Of a stretch of 64,000 bases of DNA, positions 22,544-34,367 are shown piece by piece (positions within the stretch are counted from its first letter, which is position 1; every line of letters begins with the position of its first letter). The notes under the pieces were generated by a model that was given only the letters and a program-made list of their open reading frames with translations, had not been told where the DNA came from and did no database searches. The position numbers and the translations under genes were made by a program. The DNA is taken from assembly GCF_000003605.2 (NCBI RefSeq), contig NW_003134346.1, forward strand, positions 296,916-360,915, read 5' to 3'. This DNA is from Saccoglossus kowalevskii. Taxonomy: Eukaryota > Hemichordata > Enteropneusta > Harrimaniidae.

Positions 22544-23797
22544 CCCCCTGAATGTAATCGTAATGTGCACCGTGTATACTGTAATGTAAGAATAATTACA
22601 GTTATAGAACAAGGTCCCTGTGATTTTGTTTTAGTTTTCTACTTAGATTTGTGTAAGAGTGTGACAAAGCATCGATTATTATTGTTAGAACGTGCTCAGT
22701 TCCAACCAAGCTGATAAATTATCTTTATGACATACATATTGATTCTTCATTGCAGACAGAATAAACTTGTCTCACTTCTGTTGACTACCGATTTTACCTG
22801 TTCAATGGACGCTTTGACAATCTATACAATGCGCTCTGTTATCTGGCATACCACAATCTTATGATCCATTCCTGGAATATAATGTATTAGACATGTAACT
22901 GCAATACTAACACGTGGTTAACCTGTTACGTTTACACGCATACGCGCGCATACTAAAATTCCGCCATATTCGATAGGTGATTCAGTGTTATCGTCTGCAG
23001 TAGTATTTGTCATATTGTCAAGAAAGTATTGTTATTAGTCTATCCTTTGACTAATGTCACGGTGGTTTCATTTAATAGTTTGATTGATGGCATTATTAGT
23101 ATTTTAATATCAATTTGTAATTTTCTACATGAAAAGTAAATTAATCAGTGACGTCATACTTGTATCGTTGATGGGGATTGGAAAAGAGACGCGTTTAGTT
23201 AAAAAAATTGTTCAGCGGTAACACTACTCGCTGCTATTAAACTGATTAGTACATTCTCCCGCCTGTCAAGTCACACAAATGAGTTCTCAAAACTGGCTCC
23301 CCGTAGAATGTCCCGTCATAGTGGACAGAATACAATCCGTTCAATTATTTATATTTGTGTAAGTTGTGGATTAAAACAAATAGAAAGAAGAACCCGCGAA
23401 AGATAACACTTCCTAACGTGCTTGATTTGTTTACCGCAACGAATGCCTACTCCGGCGTTGAAGCCAAATAACCGGCTATTGAGAACAAAACACTGCTCAC
23501 ATTAATGTATATGCACACACAGGAGGAGAACCTGTACCTGCCGATTCAAAGATTACATTTTCAGTTGAGTAGACCGGATTTGAAAGGAAGGAAGGGAGGG
23601 AGGAAGTCTGATGTTTGGTGAGTTATAAAGCGGTTGTCTGGATAATTTCATTTTCACATTACCTCTATGTTACCTCAGATTCATGACACGATAGTCGAAT
23701 CTATGGAAACCCAAGCGATCGAAGTTCATCTATCTAATTGCACTTTTTTTTAGTACAGAACATATTAAGCGAAACAGACGACGCTATTGGGACACAC
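22544..23797. other. Non-coding stretch
   Basis: A TGACGTCA palindrome at 23149-23156 and a short purine-rich GGAA/GGGA run at 23582-23606. No gene recognised. Confidence 0.5.
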
Positions 23798-23930
23798 TTA
23801 AAGCGCGGTGGTCGTCGCGCAGCGCGTGTTAGAATTTCATGTAAATAAACAATGTATTTTACACGCGTTGTTTGCGTCACTATGAGTCCGATATCGAACA
23901 GGACGCGTCACGACGACTGCCGCCCTTTAA
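23798..23930 (-). mobile_element. MITE family B copy, TTAA-flanked, inverted
   Basis: At 133 bp it is exactly the length of the copy at 20771, with TTAA on both ends. The reverse complement differs from that copy at only a handful of positions, for instance GATATCGGACTC against GATATGGGACTC. Its right-hand part, as read on the plus strand, ends CGACGACTGCCGCCCT before TTAA. Low divergence implies relatively recent activity. A 78-codon plus ORF starting inside is incidental. Confidence 0.9.
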
Positions 23931-24529
23931 AAATACATAAACAAGTCAGTTTGAAAATACACACATGTTCCATTTGCCGAACGTCCCTAGGTACTGCAGA
24001 ACCTTCGGTGTCACAGATATGTATTCCATATTCCCTATTCCTTGGCGCTCTCTGCGGTCTCGGCATTTTGCGAAGTGTCGATATTTGACCATAACAACCA
24101 GTTTATAGGAGCCCTCGGGACAAACATATCGCCAGTGTTTCCATGCACTTATTGACTTATACCGACATTAATTAACTAAGCAAAATTGGGGTTGAACGTG
24201 TCATACTTTCAAATGTTTATTTTTGTAATGTATATAAAATTGTGATTATCATTCGCGACGTCTATATAGGTTCGTTTAATGTTGAAGGTTGCCACGCGGG
24301 ACACAAGTAGCTACGTTGAATGGTGCAAATATACGGCGTGTATAAACACTCAACACCGTATGCCTATTACCCGGATTGGAACAAATTATTTGTGCAAACC
24401 TCGTTAACGAGTGGGTGTTGTCAATGAATTGATATACACTAACGATCTTATACAAATCATACCCAAGTTTGCTTTACTACCGACTGACTCCCGGTGGTTG
24501 CGAACGAGGATGCTGATACCAAATATCAA

Positions 24530-24532
<3 letters not shown>
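23931..24532. other. Non-coding stretch
   Basis: Nothing recognised; leads into the (AT)n run and assembly gap. Confidence 0.5.
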
Positions 24533-24583
<51 letters not shown>

Positions 24584-24690
24584 NNNNNNNNNNNNNNNNN
24601 NNNNNNNNNNNNNNNNNNNNNNNNNNNNNNNNNNNNNNNNNNNNNNNNNNNNNNNNNNNNNNNNNNNNNNNNNNNNNNNNATATATATAT
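24533..24690. repeat. (AT)n microsatellite with assembly gap
   Basis: An uninterrupted AT run of about 50 bp is followed by 97 N (24584-24680) and a further short AT run. The gap is most simply an unsequenced extension of the dinucleotide tract; its true length is unknown. ORFs reported across the N run have no meaning. Confidence 0.95.
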
Positions 24691-26269
24691 TGCATATCTT
24701 CAACAAAACAGAAAAGGGGGCGTGTAATTAATCGTGATACAACTAATATATATTTATAAATTTCCTTTTTTTATTATAAATTGTCGTATATTTTGTTGAG
24801 TGCTGGTATCCGAGGTCACTCGCAGTTAGTCATTCAATTTCAGTGGCAGTAATGCGCGTCATTCAACGTTCACATTCACTTGACGGCTTTGACGAGTAAT
24901 CATTATAAAAAAAAAGCAATTTTCATCATTTTTCTCATCAAGTTATTATAACATTCGTGTTCTTTGCAGTATGATTGATCGCTGCCTGCCATTAGAGATA
25001 ATGAAGGGAAGCTATAAACTCATCCACCCTAGACGCATTTTGCTTATAAAAGCGCACTTAGAATAACTTTATACGCGAAGTTAAATGACGCATCGGAAAA
25101 ATGTGTTCTTTGTGCACTTATCTCGGGTAAGATGTACCATAATTGCTTTGACATCTTACTCTGTTTGTTGGTTAATTTGGGACGCTAGCATAGAGTCACA
25201 GACATGGGCGATTGGAAATATCGTGACTAACTGAAATACGACCGTGGTGTATCATAATAATTATGTAAATTAACTACACCACAATAAAAAAAACTGAGTA
25301 AATGGGATCTGAGATAGCTTAATACGCTAGTCTTGCCAGAATTCAAAATGTGGATTTTTTGTGTATAAATGATATTATAGTAATACGCCACAACTAAACA
25401 TAGTGCCTTAGTGCAGGGAAGATTTGCAAATTTGAATCTTTCTTTTGTAAAACACAACTCCAAATTTCTCTTATGGCCACTTCCAATAGTACGATAACTC
25501 GTCTTCATACTGTCGCCATGGCGTATCATTTTGATTTTACTAGACGTCGCCTACATTGTATGTTCGCCCAAGCCTGTACTGTTTTACGCTTACAAGAAAC
25601 GCGATAACATCTTTGAAATCCTCGCATCAAACACGTGAACCGGATGCATGATATAAGTAGCAAGAAAATATATTCACTTTTCCAGAACCCGTCTACGTAT
25701 ATTCCGGGGACTTGCGAGACGAGGCCTGTTGAAAAAAAAAAGAAGAGTGGGCAAGTCATTATTACGTTAGACTTTTGCGTGACATAGTCTCGCTGTCGAC
25801 CTTGTGCCATTTTTGTTTAGCGACTAAAACAATGTATCGTACAAGGAATATGAACCTCGTAACCTTTCTTTTTCTGAACCATGCTCTGTAATTACCCCTG
25901 TGGGCTCGACCGCAAGACTGCCATCCACATATGACATACGTAATCAGTGAAAATTACCGTCCCCGTAAACACCTAACGACAAGACTGGGACTTGATGTAA
26001 TTTTACTTGACGCAGGATCAATGTCAATTATTGTCAAGCACAAACACACATATAGATTTAAATAACTTCTACTCAAACAATAAGCAGACGCTTTTATTGC
26101 AGTAAAGAAAACTTTTAAGTTACTCTGGACGCGATTGATTCAAGTTGACAGGTAATTACGCATCGTTGATGAGTTGACGCGATTACAGAAGAGGAAAAAA
26201 CGAACTCTTTCACTTTTTTTTGTATCTTAACAAACATAGATTTTCAGCGCGAATCAGAGAAAAAAAAAT
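24691..26269. other. Non-coding stretch
   Basis: AT-rich. Minus-strand ORFs at 25227-25529 and 25526-25810 abut but show no recognisable domain. No repeats or RNA genes seen. Confidence 0.45.
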
Positions 26270-26880
26270 CGCACAAATAACTCATTAATCATAACGGGTT
26301 GAATTGATGGAGCTACAATTGAATGTGTCGTTATTGATTACATCACAAGGAAATGTCACGACAAGTCATGTTAGTATGCAGTATAGGTACAATCGAATGA
26401 TAATGACTGCATCTCTCATAACACAAATTAGTACTAATGTACTAAGAAAATAATTTATAAAATACAATAGTAACAACAACAAAAATAACAATAACAACAA
26501 TAACAACAATGTGGTTATTGCATCTCGACGTTCTAGCAAACGTGTACTCATAATCCCAATCGGCATCTAGTGATACTGTGTATTGTAGTCTTTATCGAAT
26601 ACCCATGATTCCTTGCGACCACTTTCACGCTGTTGCCCTTCACAGAATCAAGCAATTTACTTTAATAACCGGAAACGTTTGAAAGTCACGTGGTAGCCCC
26701 AAGACGTGCGCCGCGACGAACTACCGAAAAATGTATAAAAGGATATTGCTACTACTATAGAAGTAGCGTTTCCTTTCGGTGGAGGAAATACTGGAATTAA
26801 GACGTATTACATCATACTTGCGCCCGTCATTTCATTGTATGCAATTTCATTTATATTTTGCCCTTTAGGTTTATCAAGTT
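26270..26880 (+). repeat. Copy 1 of a diverged direct duplication
   Basis: Several blocks recur in the same order at 27655-28215. Examples are TGAATGTGTCGTTATTGATT, the CACGTGGTAGCCCCAAG region, and AAAGGATATTGCTACTACT. Spacing is conserved within tens of bases, giving an offset of about 1.33-1.39 kb. In this copy the core can form two adjacent small hairpins (GCTACT...AGTAGC and TTTCCT...AGGAAA at about 26745-26790). A short AAC-rich run (26464-26512) lies inside. It could be a segmental tandem duplication or two copies of an unknown repeat. Confidence 0.7.
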
Positions 26881-27654
26881 TTTTTGTGCGAATAAATTCA
26901 TGCGTAGTTCGTGACAAGTATTTCGAGTGGCCTTACAATAAACCACACTGTTGGGTGTATAGTTTGTAATCGAGGTCGAATGATGTTTGCTTTGAATACC
27001 ACGCTACACAAAGGCAAATTGTAGTTTAACAAGGATATGTTTTGTGTAAGCTGCGGGGATTTCAAATCTCAGTACAAATACTACCATAGCGGATTACAAT
27101 ATCTTTGTGAATAGAACCCCAGACGCCCACAGTCTGTATAAAAATGAACAGTTTGGCTTTATACGAAAATGAGCATATGGGCTTAACAGTGGGGTCACGT
27201 GACCATTAGTGTTATTATAACTTGATTTTCCCACAGTATATATACACAATATAACTGTCTGAAAAACTATTCAACATGCAAGTACCAATACATTTTTTTT
27301 CATCAAGAAACCTCAACTAAATATTGTATCTTGTTTCTTTGTTTTTTGTTAAGTTTGTTTTATCAGTAATGTGTCGTGTATTGCAATTTCAGTGAAATGA
27401 TTATTTCGGCGTTTCAAGTTTTGATTTTGACTGACACAAATATATTCTCAGTATGCATTTAGCGCTTTCATAATTGCTGGCATGTTTTTTTTTTTTTTTA
27501 TATCAGTGTAGTTTCATAAAAGTCACTTGGAATTGTTAATTTGTAATTTGATTAATTATTGCCATGTTGGTAATACATTAAACTCTGTGACGTAACAGTC
27601 AACATTTAGTTTAGTGCTTTTTGTGTGAACGTACTTTTTATATTTTATTATCTT

Positions 27655-28215
27655 ACCAAATAATTGGGACATTTATCAAACCGGATTAAATTTATGATGC
27701 TATCATTGAATATGTCGTTATTGATTATATAAGAGAGTAGTTTAACGAGTCTTCGTGTGGGTATATAGTGCAGTGACGTCTAATACAATAATAATAGACG
27801 CATAAATCATAACTCCACCACCACGAACAATAACATAAATTCGAGACATGCATTCTATGTGATGAGTATTTTTTTATTCACGTTGGCGTATGGCGGTGTT
27901 ATTGTCTGTGACAGTTTGCTGCGATTAATAACGATTTATTTGCAATCAAACTTCCGTCGTTACTTTTCACCGCATCAGATGGTTTTATTTATTAACCATA
28001 ACCCTTTTTCAAATCGCGTGGTTGCCTCGAGATATTGACGACGAGTAATGGCCGAAGAATGTCTAAAGGATATTGCTACTACTGTAGAAATATTATTTCC
28101 CTTCGGTGAATGTAAGTGTTTCTAAGAAGTTTCATCACCACCTATACCGTCAGTCAAAGTATTATCATATGTTTACGACTTCAAACGTACAGTTTCTGCT
28201 ATTTTATTCAGATAA
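27655..28215 (+). repeat. Copy 2 of the diverged direct duplication
   Basis: Matches copy 1 at 26270-26880: TGAATATGTCGTTATTGATT, CGCGTGGTTGCCTCGAG and AAAGGATATTGCTACTACT occur in the same order. The two small hairpins of copy 1 are lost here. A CRE-half-like AGTGACGTCTAA lies at about 27773. The 0.8 kb between the copies shows no similarity that I could see. A 76-codon plus ORF at 28106-28336 lies partly in this copy and is not recognised. Confidence 0.7.
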
Positions 28216-31200
28216 TTTTTATTTTATTCGTTCCAGGACAATAATTGGACGAAATGAATTCAGCAAACTCGGAAGTGACCTCGTAACTCACGTAAAAAGT
28301 CATTTGATTACGTCGATCCGTCGTGTAATCTTTTAGAAACGATATTCGGATCACGAAATGAATAAATGCAATAGGAAATTAAACGTTCTCTTGCGAAGGT
28401 AAGCCTGACATACATTTGCACGACGCAATGCACAAATAAGGGAGCGTAGATCGCGTTTAAGAATTAGAATTTTAAACGAGATCACAAATCATTTGAAAAG
28501 CTATTCCATCGCTACATATAGATTGTTTTAATTATTTTATGAATACGGATGTTATCAGCGATTTTGGCATATACGCATAATTTAGATTGAAGGACCAACA
28601 TATAAGCAATTTCCTAGATTCCTCGGTTGGCACAGAGGAAGGTGTAGATAGGATATTACCATTTAAATGTAAAGTAATATATCCCACTTTTTAATCATGA
28701 ATATTTAATTTACCATCACCTGCGTTGGAATTGCTCATATCTTATGTTATTCTGCCTTTATGTCGTTCAATTGCAATACAATGTTTTATTCCTTGAGATA
28801 ACGACAGTTGCATATTCCTCATATAATAGTTACTAGTAGCACATTGACACATCGACGGTCTATGATGTCATCTATATTTAAATGAACACACAAAACAATG
28901 TTTTCGTAAAATCGTCTTCAGAACTCAACCAAGTATAAAGTTAACTGCACTATAGCTATTATGCAATTGACAAAAAAAGCATCAACGTATGCGCATGGAG
29001 TGCTAAGTCATATTTGTGTATTTAATAAATTTCGTTAATTTGCGGTAAATATATAAACGAAATTTCAGGAACCACAGCTGCACGCGTACGTTAAGTCACA
29101 TATTAAATCTGTAATTTGTTATTCCTGAATGACTTATATTTTTTCTTTTATGAACGTACAATACTGCCCTTTGGGTAATAGGTTTATAAAATACTGGTTT
29201 ATTGATACATAATATTACCAATCCGTAGTGACATATCCTACGTGTATGTGATTTAACACTGCGACAAGAATTGTCTGTGACGTCACATCTCAACATCTTA
29301 ACTCATATCGTTGTATAAGTCGCATTGATAGGTTTGTTTTGCCTAAATGACGTCACAATGTTTGAAAAACATTTGTCACATATATTTGAGTATTGGAGGC
29401 CAGTCATTGGCATATATTAAAAGAAATATTACATCTGGAGATTCTGTCCATTGAGCCGATATCGATGTTAGATTAGGCACCAACAATTCGGAAAACCACG
29501 ATTAATCCAAATATTGTGGTAATGACTGACGAACGTAATTAGTCAGCGCTGAACATGAATGGACGATGAATAGAGTGCATTGTGAATGTCAGTCGTAATC
29601 TTTTACACATTGACCTTGATTAGCAAAAACATTCACCATCCGTCACCATGCGAAGCACTTCATCGTCAATTGTGTGCACTGTAAGTTAAGGTTACAAAGG
29701 CCGTGGCGTTTATATTATTACAAGAGTGTATGCAAATTTGTATCAGCTAGAGCCAATATAAAACATTTTCAAGGTTAATAAAAAAAAAACGAGAATACTA
29801 TCCCATTAATGGCATGCCTACTTTTCTTCAGTTACTTGAGTCTATATTCTGTATAATTTTCGACAATTATTATACATCAAATGTCACGTGAGTAACCGAT
29901 ATTATTGTGGTGCATTATACATTTATTTAAAAGGTGTCATTCCTGGAATAAACGATCTAACCAATAAACATACGGCATTAGTTATGGAAACAATACATTG
30001 CCGGGTGTACGCTCGCGTGACCAAACGTGTCAGGTTGAACAAATTCCTGTAATTGTATGTGTATTCTGTAAACCACACGCCCCCTGGAGTCTCTCCAGTT
30101 AATAATAAGAAACAATTAATTGTTTAGTAAATATTCTCTCAAAAAAAGACGGGATTACTTTCTAAACACTAGGGAGGGATAAGCGCGTGTTCGTAAGTAT
30201 ATACTAGTAGATTGGACACTTCTGCTAAATTAAAGGAATTAATCAGATTATACAGCGAGCCTTGGGAAATAAACAACAATGAGTTCGGTTTTAGATTGTA
30301 ATGACTTTTTGTGTAGGTCTTATAAAAAAAGCCAATCTCTCTTGTCTAAGCGCTATAATAACCAAATACACGCCATACTCTATCTACTTTTAGAGGATCA
30401 CCAGCAATTCAGCTTGTATTTTGAATTACCTGCCAGGGTGTCTGATCCTGGGTACATGGCCAAGGACTGTGTAAATTGAACGGTTTATTGTATACTTAAA
30501 CTGAACATTGTCGGCGTCGCTCATGGCGGAGAAAATTGAAATTGACCCGCACGGTGTGAAAGGGAGAATGAACAAAAGAATAAATAAATGAATTAATAAT
30601 TCACAAACTGAAGTAGTATGTAGGTATGTATAATTGTAAAACACTGAAAGTTCCCCATGAGAATAACGGTTCAAAACACAATGCAACAACTGATAAATAT
30701 GTTCATGTTTCAGGGAAAGGCATTTTGTAACTTCCCCTACACATAACAAACTACGGCGATTACATATAATACAATAAACGGGATTTGAACTGACACTATA
30801 GATTTTGGCATAGCCAATAGGGTCTTCACTAATGTCATGGGAGCACGTGAGACAATGTGTGCAATCACACGGAAATTTTTTTTTTACAGATCTCTAATTT
30901 GCGAAATAGGGCGGGCTAAACAGATTTTTTTTTTATATTAGTGTGGGTCAAAATATTTCCGGCTAAGTGATCCAGCATGTGTTGTCATTCGAATCACTAT
31001 TTCCAGTGTCACCTAAAGACAACACAATTTATTCACTAGTTCCAGCGACGCATTAAATTATTAAGAACTTGAAATAACAGAGAGAATTTATTAATCAAAC
31101 GATACCCCGCAATACCCAAAGCTTATGTGCGAAACCTGTTGTCACCATTCGTCCAGTGCAAATAGCGCCATCACCGGTTGTATTCAATGCTATGTAACTT

Positions 31201-34200
31201 TTCCGGTAATATTTGAATGCTGTAACTACGTCATTCGCTTGGCTACCATGGTATTATTCAATTGTGATTCACTGAATCACGCGTGTGGGAATCCTCGCGA
31301 CGAATACCAGTCGGTTACGAACTCTACAGCATCGTGAAGTTGTTGTGTATGACAGTAGATAGCATCGACATGAATAAATTTACATAATTATTCTCTCGAC
31401 GTCGGATTAAATTAGTTTGTACATCATCAGAGTGTGCGAGTGCGCTCTTTCACCAGACGATATTTTCTCGAACAAGCGATGCTATCTTCCGGCGTTATCA
31501 TCATTACAGAGCCTAACGAATTACCGGCGAAGTAAGAACATCGCATAGCTATCGCCGATGACCCAGTATTGCGAGTTTCCAGGACTGTAGCAGAAAAATA
31601 TTACCACCGATTATTTGTTACCATATTGGCTACAGCTGCTATAAACAACAACCAAGCCTTTGGTCCGCGTGACATGGCTTTTGGATTTATTACTCGGAAC
31701 ATTTCGGTGTTGAAATAAGTTGTGTATTCGCACCACAGACGTGCGTGGACGCATGTCAATATCATTACCCGGATTAGTCACGTGGCTCCAGATAATTGTG
31801 CATATCACTTGTAAATCATACGATATTGCTGTATTTTTTTAATACTACTGACAGACCGTGAACTCCATAGTGTGTATTGCATCTACTCGCCTGTAATAAC
31901 AACCGGTCGGATATTATCAACTATGGGTCAAAGGTTTTTTTCAAAATTGTAAATAACCGATTCCTACATTTGTCAGTTCACTTACACGGCGGTTGGCTAA
32001 CCAGAGACCTGCTGTTTGTCGTTATCAAAAACAAAACGCTCTCGGCCCCTGTTTATTTGTGTGTGTGTGTTCCTGGCTGACAGCGCACGAAGCTTCCATT
32101 CCGGGAAATGATAACGCGAGGCGCTTGATGGCAGTTGCAGCAACCGCGTGGTGTAAATGTGTGTGGACCCCGGATACACGGGATTCTAACAGGTTAAGGA
32201 ACTCCGAGTGGCCTGCGAAGCTGTTATAAGAAATGCGACGTTCTTTAAAACGGGCAGTGTATGCTTGTTGTCACCAAATAATAAAAAAGACATAGGCGGG
32301 ATCTCGTGAGTAACTCATTTTTTTGGATATCACGCGTTACAAGTACCGATTCAATTTGGGGGGCAAAATATTCTTTTTAATGATTCCATGTCTGTTGTGA
32401 ATATAAAGGAATACGTTGTAACGGGTTTGTTTTGACTGGGCAGTTCTGAACTATCTTTTATGTGGAATCGTTGCTGTGAAAGACTCCTATTATGTATTAC
32501 TGCGAGGTGTAATCCGATTACAACGGGCACGTAAATAGAATTCTTGAAAATTGCCCATTAATCAATGAATAAAAAGGACTATTTTAACTGTGTTAGTCTA
32601 CGTATTCTCAGGCTCTGTAATGTTCGTTCACGTGAGTCTTACTTGAAATCTCATCTCTGCATAAGATTACACATCTGAAAAGCCGCGCCGCTTTTGCCCC
32701 CGGAACATATAATTTGTTCAGTGGCATTTTAGTGGTATATCTAAACGTAATAATTATTTACCGATTGGGGTTGGTTTACTACACTCTATAGGATCAGATA
32801 TATGACAGCACCATAGTTGTTGACGTCTTCAGGTGATACAACCTTCTTGAAAATATGTTGGTCTCTTAGTAGCAGCTTACGCGATACGCGTTGAAATAAA
32901 ATAAACCACTTTTTTATGCGGGATTGTGAATCTAAGTACACATTTACATGGTGATATAAGACAGATACTGGGAACGTTGGTGATGCTACGAAGTATCTCG
33001 ATCTCTTCGACCAAGCAAAGAACGCTTTTGAATCATATTAACGATATTAAATGTGATGAATTGCTTTTAGAATACCATTTGGGGCATCAATATATTAGAA
33101 TTACTCGGAATGGATGGCATGGCAATAATGCTATTTAAAGACTAGCTTCCTCTAGGGAAAAATGAAATGGGCCACCGTCTATCGCGTTAGGTAAACTACA
33201 CAGGGCCATCGTGTGACAGTTCCTGTTTGAGGGCATATATACGATTAAAATAACATATACTATTTTTATTAGTGTTTTAGAATATATATTTTTAATTCAT
33301 GATAAATGAAAAAAAAAAACAAGGAGTACAACGTGCTGCTGCAACACCGTATCATTGCCATTCGTATCGTGTTTTTGTCGCTCCACTTATTAGAATGAAA
33401 TATTCATTTTATCGTATTTATATATACATCTCAATTCCTCTTTGAACTTTGACTTAGTTAGAGCTACTGATGAGTATGTGTTGAACACCATATATGTGTT
33501 CAATTTGTGTAGTTTCTATAGCCGTTGTTGTTGTTGTTTCAATGTGTTTTTCATCATTGTTGAATTGTATGCGTGCGTTTCAAAGCTGATTTATGCTGCT
33601 GATCGTTCTAGAAGTGTGCGTAAGATAATCTCATCGTTCTAAGGCTTGATTGCTTGTGTGGGAAAAAAATCAACTAAGCTTCGAAAAAAAAGTAATTGAA
33701 CCTGATTTCATTGCCCCGCGGAACGTTGTCATTTCAAATATAGTTTCAAGTGGCATTAACAACATTTAACTGAAATACAAATAATTTCCTTATTGGCGAA
33801 TCTGTTCACTCTAAACTGCATTTTCTTCGCACGCATGTCATGGCAGATTTGGCTGTGTATGACATCACGGTTCCGGTTCATCGCCCCGTGGTATGTATCT
33901 CATGAATTGGTGTCCCGCGGTTGTGCTGTGCATTTGCATATCATGAATTCTTAATGACTTCACCACACAGCTTACCGTCACTGATAAATTGCCTGTCATT
34001 TTCACTGGCTTGTCATAACAATAATGTCCCGCGCATCCCTCTTACTCGCCGCGTGCGTCTCAAAGTGCGTCGTCCAAATGTGCCCGGTAACTTTGAAAGG
34101 GCGAGCACGTACCGTTAACATTTTCTTCTTTCTCGTTTGTTTACACAGCCACCTGTGATAATGTACGTGCTTAAGGAGGATTAATGTCCCTACTCCGAAT

Positions 34201-34312
34201 TTGGATATGATTACGCAGCGGCCCTCATATGCTAAGCTAATACCTCATACATATATTTCAATCGCCTGGACTGCTGTAGGGTGAGTCTAGTTCAAGATTA
34301 CCCCACACGAAG
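28216..34312. other. Long non-coding stretch
   Basis: No exon, RNA gene or transposon end recognised in about 6 kb. It contains two TGACGTCA palindromes 70 bp apart (29278 and 29348) and a CTCF-like half site at 30077-30090. There are small GC-richer patches (31120-31340, 31980-32240, 33950-34130) whose ORFs I do not recognise. It would be intergenic if the first exon at 34313 is real. Confidence 0.45.
29278..29355. promoter_or_regulatory. Pair of CRE palindromes
   Basis: Two copies of TGACGTCA(CA), at 29278-29285 and 29348-29355, are spaced 70 bp start to start. This full CRE/ATF palindrome binds CREB/ATF bZIP dimers. Paired CREs often occur in promoters or enhancers, but no transcript structure is visible around them. 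Confidence 0.35.
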
Positions 34313-34367
34313 ATGTTTGACGGACTAATTCTCTATTTGATTGCCGCGTTCTTGGTACAATTTCAAG
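34313..34367 (+). CDS. Candidate first coding exon with signal peptide
   Basis: The ATG at 34313 has A at -3 and is preceded by an in-frame stop 36 bases upstream, so it is the first possible start in this frame. The 18 codons read MFDGLILYLIAAFLVQFQ, a hydrophobic signal-peptide-like sequence. They run straight into CAAG|GTAAGAC, a near-consensus splice donor in phase 1. Short exons ending just after a signal peptide are common in genes for secreted proteins. The next compatible acceptor with a long open frame that I found is at 40598/40599. Hydrophobic stretches arise easily in AT-rich DNA, so the call rests on the combination of start context, hydrophobicity and donor. Confidence 0.4.

Noticed and set aside
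23852-24088. 78-codon plus ORF
   Set aside because: Its first third lies in the family B MITE and the rest shows no domain.
24404-24731. ORFs of 72-106 codons on both strands
   Set aside because: They run through the (AT)n tract and 97 N.
30775-30800. Pol III B-box-like AGTTCAAATCCCG on the minus strand
   Set aside because: No A box at a suitable distance upstream and no cloverleaf.
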